Shown: positions 57,841 to 64,000 of the stretch, in pieces
Position numbering within the stretch: position 1 is the first letter of the stretch
How the letters are laid out: each line of letters begins with the position of its first letter
Origin: Haemaphysalis longicornis
Taxonomy: Eukaryota; Arthropoda; Arachnida; Ixodida; Ixodidae
Direction of reading: 5' to 3'
Assembly (NCBI GenBank): GCA_013339765.2
Contig: CM023449.1
Coordinates: 108,912,417 to 108,976,416, forward strand
DNA length: 64,000 nt
Program-made: the position numbers and the translations under genes
Notes under the pieces: generated by a model
Database searches by the model: none
Told to the model about the DNA's origin: nothing
Seen by the model: the letters and a program-made list of their open reading frames with translations, nothing else

Positions 57841-58214
57841 ATGTATACCAGACGAGAAAAAAAAGAGATAAAAATTACCCTGCATCCACGTAGTTTATGG
57901 GCGACAATCAACAAACCCAATAAAAACAGTTACCACTGGAGCCAATGGTGAAATTGGTAGAGAAACTGTAAGAAGGAGGAAGGATAAGAGACTGCAGGCA
58001 TCAGCGGTGGCTTCAAAGCAATCATGTGCAGGGCAACGCCGTTGTGCAGCTGTGGCTAACAAAGAAGTTTTTTGTTGTATAACACTCTGGTAAATGTGCA
58101 AGAAAGCGAAAAAAGAAGAGCTTGTGGGATAAGATATACATTATTTACCTAACACGGGAGTGGCTGCACCGAGAAAATGTTTCGCAATGTCAGTTGTCAC
58201 GAAACCTCATTCGC
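57841..58214. other. no recognisable gene
   Basis: Sequence between the satellite and a SINE; nothing identified. Confidence 0.4.
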
Positions 58215-58470
58215 ATGTCTGACACTATTTTTGTAGCGGCAGAATATGTGGCATGCTGCTGAGCCAGAGGACGCGGGTTCGAGTCCCTGCCGCGGTTTCC
58301 GCTTTTCTTATGGAGGCGAAAAGCAAAAACAACCGTGTCTTCGAGATTTCGGAGCACGTTAACGATTTTCTGGTAGACAAAATTAATCCGGAGCCCTCCA
58401 CATCGGCGCGCCTCATCGCCTGTGATGCGTCAGGGCGCTACACCCCACAATCAAAGAATCAAAATATGTG
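58215..58470 (+). mobile_element. tRNA-derived SINE (tick type), full head and body
   Basis: The head carries ATGTGGCATGCTGCTGAGCC (A-box region, 58246 on) and GCGGGTTCGAGTCCCTGCCG (B-box, 58272 on), the classic internal polymerase III promoter. The body follows: TTATGGAGGCGAAAAGC, GGAGCACGTTAACGA, GGTAGACAAAATTAATCCGG and AGCCCTCCACATCGGCGCGC. It shares this body with the copies at 11725-11940 (minus) and 15925-16040. It codes for nothing and would need a LINE enzyme in trans. Confidence 0.85.
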
Positions 58471-60730
58471 GGTGTAGGTGAATTACAAAACTTCCAAGGA
58501 CAGAGAGGGTTCTACTATTTGGTTCAAAGCGCTAGGCCTTCGGAATATCGAGGATTTGATGCGAACTTAGCACGGCGCGGACACACAATGCGCTACGTGG
58601 TAAAGGTATATGCGAAGCTTATTTGAAGAGGACAAAATGGGACGGGCAACATTCAAAACGAAGGAATGCGAAAGGCCAGCAAAATTAAAATCCTTGATAT
58701 TTTATTTACAATTATGAGCCCTTGAAAAAATGCTTCACTCAGGCTTTCTTGCGAACCACCGTGTCGCTTATCTGTTGCATCCTTTGTGAGGGCGCCTTTC
58801 TTCAAGTTCGACGGGAATTCAATTCCGTTTAGAACGCCTGCAGCTGCTCTTGAGGAGTTACGCTGAATGTGACGCCGCAGGCATCGTCTTTCTCTGAAGA
58901 ATGCCTCCACTACAGCTTGCGCTGCTTTCGGATGCCGCTTTGGTGCCGAGAATATGCAAAGAAAGAAAACTTATAGACACCACTCCCGTTTCTTCTGCGT
59001 TGACGCGTACACGCGCACGAAAAATTCTATACCCCCGTCCGCAAGGTTCTTGAGAAATCCGTCCCTATTCACTATCTCGAAGAAGGAACTTGGTTTCCCC
59101 CATTTCCTTCATAGCGTTTGATGTGCGCTGTAGCTGAGATGTGTGCTCCGCCCCCGCCTTTTTCCATTCGGTCGTTGTGTTGAATTCAGCTCCAATCACC
59201 TGCCAGTGTTTCTTTTCGACAGACAAGTTACTAAAAGATTCTCTTAAAATCGGCAACATCTATAAAAAATTTTAAAAGGTGGGCGATTTAGCGTTCGCAA
59301 TTTTCTTTCAAATGAACATTTCTCCTCCACCGCGTTTTTTTTTTGCAGGAAGTGACTTTTAATGATTGTGGCAGTTGTGCTAAACAGGCGTACCTGAAGA
59401 CCTCAACCACAATTTATCTCCTCTTACCAGGAGTTTGCGCTTAGTCTTGGGCAATGTGAAGACACTAGGTTGGTTTTGTTAAATCCAGCTCTTTTTCCGC
59501 TTTCTACAACAAATCTACCGAAGAATCGGCTCCATAGTTTTGGTTTTATTGTCTTTGCACACTCCCACATCGCATACTTATAAAGTATGTGAAGTGTCTG
59601 GCAGCTGAGAGCAGACAAAAATGCCTCAATTCTGGCATTGCAAGTTCCCCTCTGTGACCCCTACATTTTAATAATCAGACATTTATACTTCAACCCTCCG
59701 GCGGTTCATGCGTGACGCTCTGAGGGAAAATGTCTACCAACTGTTGCTCCGTAGTGATGATGGATGTCAGGTTTTACATCATTATGCTCCATGTTAAGAG
59801 TCTCCTTTTGGACGAAATGTTTGTACACTCACGTCTTGAAGAGTGAAATAATGTTCGTGTACATATAACGTTTACTGGAGGCAATCTGCGTTCCATATTA
59901 ACCCCTAGGGAAAATACAACCGTCGGTGACGGCACTCTGCTCCTCGCAGGTTCACCGATCGATGGTCGTATGAAGAGAAATTTGAAGTTAAACTTCTAGT
60001 TTAACCTAATACTCTATGTGACAATGACTTTTCAACAACAGCCTATCAAAAAACTACACCACCTTCCCGCGAGAGAACCCTGAATTGATGCAAAGCATCT
60101 CGGAGGTACCGAAACGTTCACGAGATTGGGTATCGAAATAACGGAAAATGACGGAACTCCGGACGGCGCAGCGTGACTCAACCGAAGCAGCAACTGAGGG
60201 AGCGGCGCGCGGAGTGGGTTCATTAAATAGAGCAGATGAAGTGGAGAGGAGAAGATGAGAGAAGAGACGCGCATGCGTTCTTATCGCACAGCTGCGGTGA
60301 TGAGTAGCGCGCGTGCTATCGCACAGCTGGTGGGGGCGGAGAAGAGGTAAGGACGGACGACGGACGAGTAACGGACGACAGAGCCGAGAGCAAGAGATAT
60401 TCTGCATCTAACTAATAAAAGCCCACTCCCACGCTGCAAAGTCGGTTTTGCCTTGGTGAGGCCGAATACGGAGTGCAGCGCTTATGAAGGAGACTCGTGG
60501 TAACGGAAAAGGAAGAAACATGCGAAATCAAGTGGGAGCTCCCCAGTAGTGAAAGAATGAAAAAAAAACAACGCAGAAAGAAAAAATCTGCAAATCCAAC
60601 AAAAAAGTGAACCCAAGCCAACTTCCATCAGCGGCAATAAAAATTCCCCGCATTTCCCCGAAGGGAAGAATGTGAAAGTGCGAATGCACGAGTTGAATTT
60701 GCGCGGTTCGGTAATGTTCGCGAAAGAGAT
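58471..60730. other. unassigned; possible promoter/LTR-like block 60050-60440
   Basis: TTCATTAAATAGAGC (60218) and AATAAAAG (60414) frame a GC-rich patch in which TATCGCACAGCTG occurs twice (60281 and 60318). This could be a decayed LTR, but ends are not defined. Elsewhere nothing is recognised. Confidence 0.3.
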
Positions 60731-60750
60731 CACACACACACACACACACA
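60731..60750. repeat. (CA)10 microsatellite
   Basis: A perfect 20-base CA run. Confidence 0.95.
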
Positions 60751-60889
60751 ACTACAAAGAAAGAAAGATGCATTTATTCACAGACACCTATTTGTGTTGT
60801 CGTTGTACTTTATTGCTAGAGCGGATCTCAGCTTTGAAATTTCGTGTCAGTACTCCTTTAAGCGGGTGCATTAGCCGTTCTCACGCCCG

Positions 60890-61009
60890 ATTCCTGGCCA
60901 ATCCCCCACGTGGGTATGTGCCATGTCAGCGGCCAGGCAGCGCGCGCCCACCTCCCCCCGTTGCCAAGGAAGACGAGGAGATTCCTCGCCAATCCCCCAC
61001 GTGGGTATG
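60890..61009 (+). promoter_or_regulatory. direct repeats with CCAAT and CACGTG ahead of LINE ORF1
   Basis: A 29-base unit (ATTCCT-S-GCCAATCCCCCACG, continuing TGGGTATG) occurs at 60890-60918 and 60981-61009 with one mismatch. Each copy has CCAAT and the palindromic CCCACGTGGG (E-box). Lying just upstream of LINE ORF1, they may be promoter units in the LINE 5' UTR. Confidence 0.5.
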
Positions 61010-61049
61010 CTATGCGGACATCGCCGGTGGACGCAGGTTCAGGGTCGCT

Positions 61050-62037
61050 TAAGAAGGGCATTCGCACTTAAAAGAGCCTCATCAGAACGCCACAGGAGGC
61101 CAAATGATGGCTCACAGATAAGCGACACGGGCTCAAACGCTCCTCCTGAACTTTCGAACATCAGGAGTTTACGCAAAAAGGTTGAGACTCAAGAAAGTGA
61201 TGAAGACCACCAACGAAGTCTCCACGAACCAAAAGCACCGGATGGAACTGATATAGCCGAAGATTTCCCCGCTCAACCCGCCAGAGAACACACTACATCG
61301 GACATTCCGATCTGTGATGACAGCAGTGACCTGCTAACAAAAATAACCAGCCGGGATGAGCGTTTCGCGAGCTCACTCATGGAAATCGCGGCGTTTACTA
61401 ACAATGTGAAAGGTCTGAAGCAAAGATTCGACACACTGCTCAAAGAGTTCATCCAAATGAAGGAGCTCACATTAAAAGCATCTCACGACGTGCAGCGATT
61501 CATAGGACATCTCCGGCATGGAAAACGCTATCAGCAAACACAACCGAGGAGGTCCCAGTTATGCAAGAACTGTTCAAGGAACCGAAGTGAAAGAACCAAC
61601 CAACGACAAAGACCCAGTACAAACAGGAACCAACCAGCCGCCACCTCGCGCCGCGCTAGTGGTGACGTCAGCCACACTAAAAGGAGCAAATATAGTTGAA
61701 ATACTCCAAAAACACATTGACCCAGGAAAAATCGGCCTAACAGAAGTCTCCCTTCGACAAGGAAGAGAAGGCATCGTAGTGACCTCGACGTCAAAGGAAG
61801 GACTGAAGAAACTGTCTGAAGAAATCTCGAGAAACCTAGCAACCCACCAAATATAAACAAGAGAACCCAAGACAAAACTACCCCAGGTTACGGCAGTTGG
61901 TATCCAAGACAACGTTTCAGTCGAAGACATTCCGACAGTCTTAGTAAACCAGAATCGACTATCCTGCCACCCCGACGACGTCAAAGTTCTCAACCATAGG
62001 AAGGGAAAGAATGGCACAACAGCCGTTCTGTTATAAA
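61050..62037 (+). pseudogene. LINE ORF1 (gag-like) fragment
   Basis: The first frame, to about 61515, is hydrophilic with a likely coiled coil (SSLMEIAAFTNNVKGLKQRF, LLKEFIQMKELTLKASHDVQ). After a frameshift near 61518 the next frame (to 61856) has ALVVTSATLKGANIVEILQK, IGLTEVSLRQGREGIVVTS and SKEGLKKLSEEI, which I recognise as the RNA-binding fold of R1/I-type LINE gag proteins. A third frame continues PQVTAVGIQDNVSVEDIP and NRLSCHPDDVKVL to a stop near 62037. The CCHC knuckles that should follow are missing, perhaps because the gypsy element lies at 62164. The start codon is unclear; repeats at 60890-61009 lie directly upstream. Confidence 0.6.
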
Positions 62038-62163
62038 ACTGCCTGCGTATCAGAGCATTGTTTTGAAGGATTCTACATCGGATGGACACGCTGAAGGTAC
62101 TTCAACACTGTTTTCCTCCCAAGATGCAAGTGTTGTGCTAGCTACGGCCGCTCCTAAAAACAC

Positions 62164-62411
62164 TGTGACATCAACGGGAGACAACGATGTGCCTGTCGCG
62201 ACGGCGACAGAGAGATGAGAAGACACACGTCTGCACGCTACAGCGCCGTGGACCCAAACTGGGGTCCCCGCTTTATTCCACGCTCGTGCCCAGCGCGCAC
62301 CGCAAGCGCGTGGTCAGCACTCGCCACTCGTGGCTCAGCCCCAGCGTCATCGTTCCTGGAGCGTGCCCGTTTGCGGCAGCAGACGACGCAAGCTGCTGGG
62401 GCGCCGCCACA
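62164..62411 (-). repeat. 3' LTR of the right-edge gypsy element
   Basis: On the minus strand the pol tail is followed by a polypurine tract (GAAGAGG then a long G run, 62415-62432), then TGTGGCGGCGCC begins the LTR and GATGTCACA ends it at 62164. An AATAAAG signal lies at about 62272-62277. The length is about 248 bp. The 5' LTR is outside the window. Confidence 0.6.
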
Positions 62412-64000
62412 TAGCCCCCCCCCCCCTCTTCAGACGGAGTGTCGGCAAAACGGACAGTCTTTGCGCTGGGATGTTCACGGGTGGGGCTGCGAACGGAGGG
62501 GAGAGTGGTGGTGTTCAGGGTGGAGTGGTGGATGGTGGTGTCGAAGGCAGGCGGTTCGGCCTCGGGAAAGCGGGCTTGAGGCGATCGATGGAAACGACAG
62601 TGTCGCGGCCGTTAACGCGACTGTAACTGTAAACTTTTCGCCGCGTGAAATGACGAGATGAGGGCCGGTGTAGGGCGGTTGAAGTGGCCGGCGGGCACTG
62701 TCGACACGGATGAAAACGTATTGGCTGACAGAAAGACTTGGGTGAATAAAAGTGGTTTTGTGGAACACGGCCGTGGCGGTTGGGGACGGATATAGCTGAA
62801 AAACCGGGTTAAATCCTTTACGTAAGATGGGCCAGGAGAGAAAAGGTTATCTTGAGGTTGTGGAGAGACCAGGAAGTCGGCCAGTAATCGCAAAGACGTG
62901 CCGTAGACCATTTGGGATGCGGCACAACCAAGATCATCTTTGATGACAGTGCGTAATCCTAGCAGCACAAGAGGAAGGTGAACTGCCCACTGCTCAGGTG
63001 ATTCGTGAGCCATCAGCGAGGCCTTGAGCTGACGATGAAACCTCTCGACCATGCCGTTGGCTTGAGGATGATAGGCCGTTGTTTTTAGGTGAGTAACACC
63101 GAGTAGGCATGTCAAGCGGCGAAAGAGTGTGGACTCAAATTGGCGGCCACGGTCTGTGATAATCTCCGACGGCACGCCAAAACGGGCGATCCACGTCGAC
63201 ATAAGCGTGGAAGCAACAGTCTCAGCCGTAATATCGTCGATTGGAGAAGCCTCCGGCCAGCGGGTAAAACGGTCGATCACTGTCAAGATGTAGCGGCAGC
63301 CCTTAGATGGTGGTAGTGGGCCAACAAGGTCCACGTGAATTGTGGAGAACCTAGAGTCCGGTAGTGGGAAAGTAGCCAGAGGCGATGTGGTATGCCGAGA
63401 GACCTTGCATTGTTGGCAGGCGAGGCAGGAACGGGCCCAGGCGCGTACGTCAGTATTCATGCCCGGCCAGACGTATCTCTCGGCAATCAAACGCCGTGAG
63501 GCACGAACTCCAGGATGAGAGAGACGGTGAATAGAGTTGAAGGCAATGCGCCTGAGAGACGCAGGAAGGTACGGCCGTCTGCGGCCTGAGACCGGGTCAA
63601 TGTCGCAAACGATGCTGATTCCCGAATCAGGGCATAGAATGTCCTCGAGTTGCAGAGAGGAGCTGTTTGAAGAACGTAGAGTTCGGAGCTCCTCGTCATC
63701 GCTTTGGGCTTGGGCCAACTCCTGAGAACTGAAACCGGAGCGCTGTATGGCGGAAATACGTCGGCTGGAATGTTGTTAACTCCCTTGACATGCCGAATGT
63801 CCGTCGTAAACTCTGCAAGATAAGCCAAATGTCGCGTCTCTCGGGGAGAATATGTAGTCTTCGATGACTTGAAGGCGTTCGTAAGGCTTGTGATCGGTGA
63901 AGATCACGAAGCTGCGGCCTTCGAGGAAAAAACGGAAATGCTTAACAGCGAGGTATGCCGCCAGGAGTTCCCGTCCGAAAGTGCTGTACCGTTGCTCAGT
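62412..64000 (-). pseudogene. Ty3/gypsy pol: RNase H, integrase and tail
   Basis: The gene enters from the right edge. Near 63990-63860 it reads YSTFGRELLAAYLAVKHFRF and FVIFTDHKPY, the RNase H that follows the RT in gypsy pol. After a frame change come LAYLAEFTTDIRHVKG and NNIPADVF. The integrase is open from 63718 to 62612: zinc module with His 64, His 68, Cys 101 and Cys 104; then IHVDLVGPLPP (Asp 130), IITDRGRQFES (Asp 189) and NGMVERFHRQLK (Glu 225), giving D-x58-D-x35-E. The tail shows FIRVDSARRPLQPPY and, one frame over, VNGRDTVVSIDRLKPAF. Frameshifts near 63800, 62770 and 62640 break the polyprotein, but the integrase core itself is uninterrupted. It sits within or beside the LINE ORF1 on the opposite strand. 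Confidence 0.9.

Noticed and set aside
58246..58295. A functional tRNA gene
   Set aside because: A- and B-box motifs are present, but the cloverleaf stems are not formed and a SINE body follows.

Overview
The window looks like repeat-rich, gene-poor chromosomal DNA of a hard tick (Ixodida) or a close relative. Evidence: no bacterial-style gene packing, broken reverse-transcriptase and integrase genes in both orientations, tRNA-derived SINEs whose bodies and tails I recognise as tick-type (Ruka-like), long CA/CG microsatellites, and a run of exactly 100 N (an assembly gap of undefined size). The organism call is inference from repeat style; no host gene is recognised that would confirm it.

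Layout. 1-3016: the 3' part of a Ty3/gypsy element whose integrase is split by about 1.4 kb of foreign DNA (an LTR-like block and a Helitron replicase fragment). 3017-13255: mostly unassigned DNA with a 58-bp palindrome, a hairpin beside the gap, a 240-280 bp repeat in two copies, another hairpin and two SINEs. 13256-15418: a 5'-truncated RTE-like LINE on the minus strand with an (ATC)n tail and a probable 8-bp target duplication. 15419-24050: SINE pieces, a LINE RNase H fragment, a third hairpin, a 470-bp terminal-inverted-repeat element holding a small secreted-peptide-like ORF, and a CA/CG satellite. 24051-36411: mostly unrecognised, with a 0.86-kb TTAA-flanked element and a decayed minus-strand LINE. 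36412-40250: a CR1/Jockey-type LINE set inside a region dense in ACACCCTTTT/AAAAGGGTGT motifs. 40690-49170: a decayed LINE cut by a fourth hairpin, then a Jockey-like LINE. 49262-54565: microsatellite and two remnants of a LINE group with a C-terminal RNase H. 54566-60889: a LINE 3' tail, a ~167-bp tandem repeat, a second CA satellite and a SINE. 60890-64000: a LINE ORF1 with repeated CCAAT/E-box motifs upstream, then the 3' LTR and pol of a minus-strand Ty3/gypsy element that leaves the window.

Working together: no operon, pathway or defence system is visible. The relations are parasitic and layered (elements inserted in elements, SINEs presumably mobilised by LINE enzymes). Every transposon gene that can be followed carries stops or frameshifts, except the catalytic core of the right-edge gypsy integrase, which keeps an intact D-x58-D-x35-E. 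The least explained structures are the dispersed hairpins, the ACACCCTTTT motif field and the small secreted-peptide ORF at 22076.
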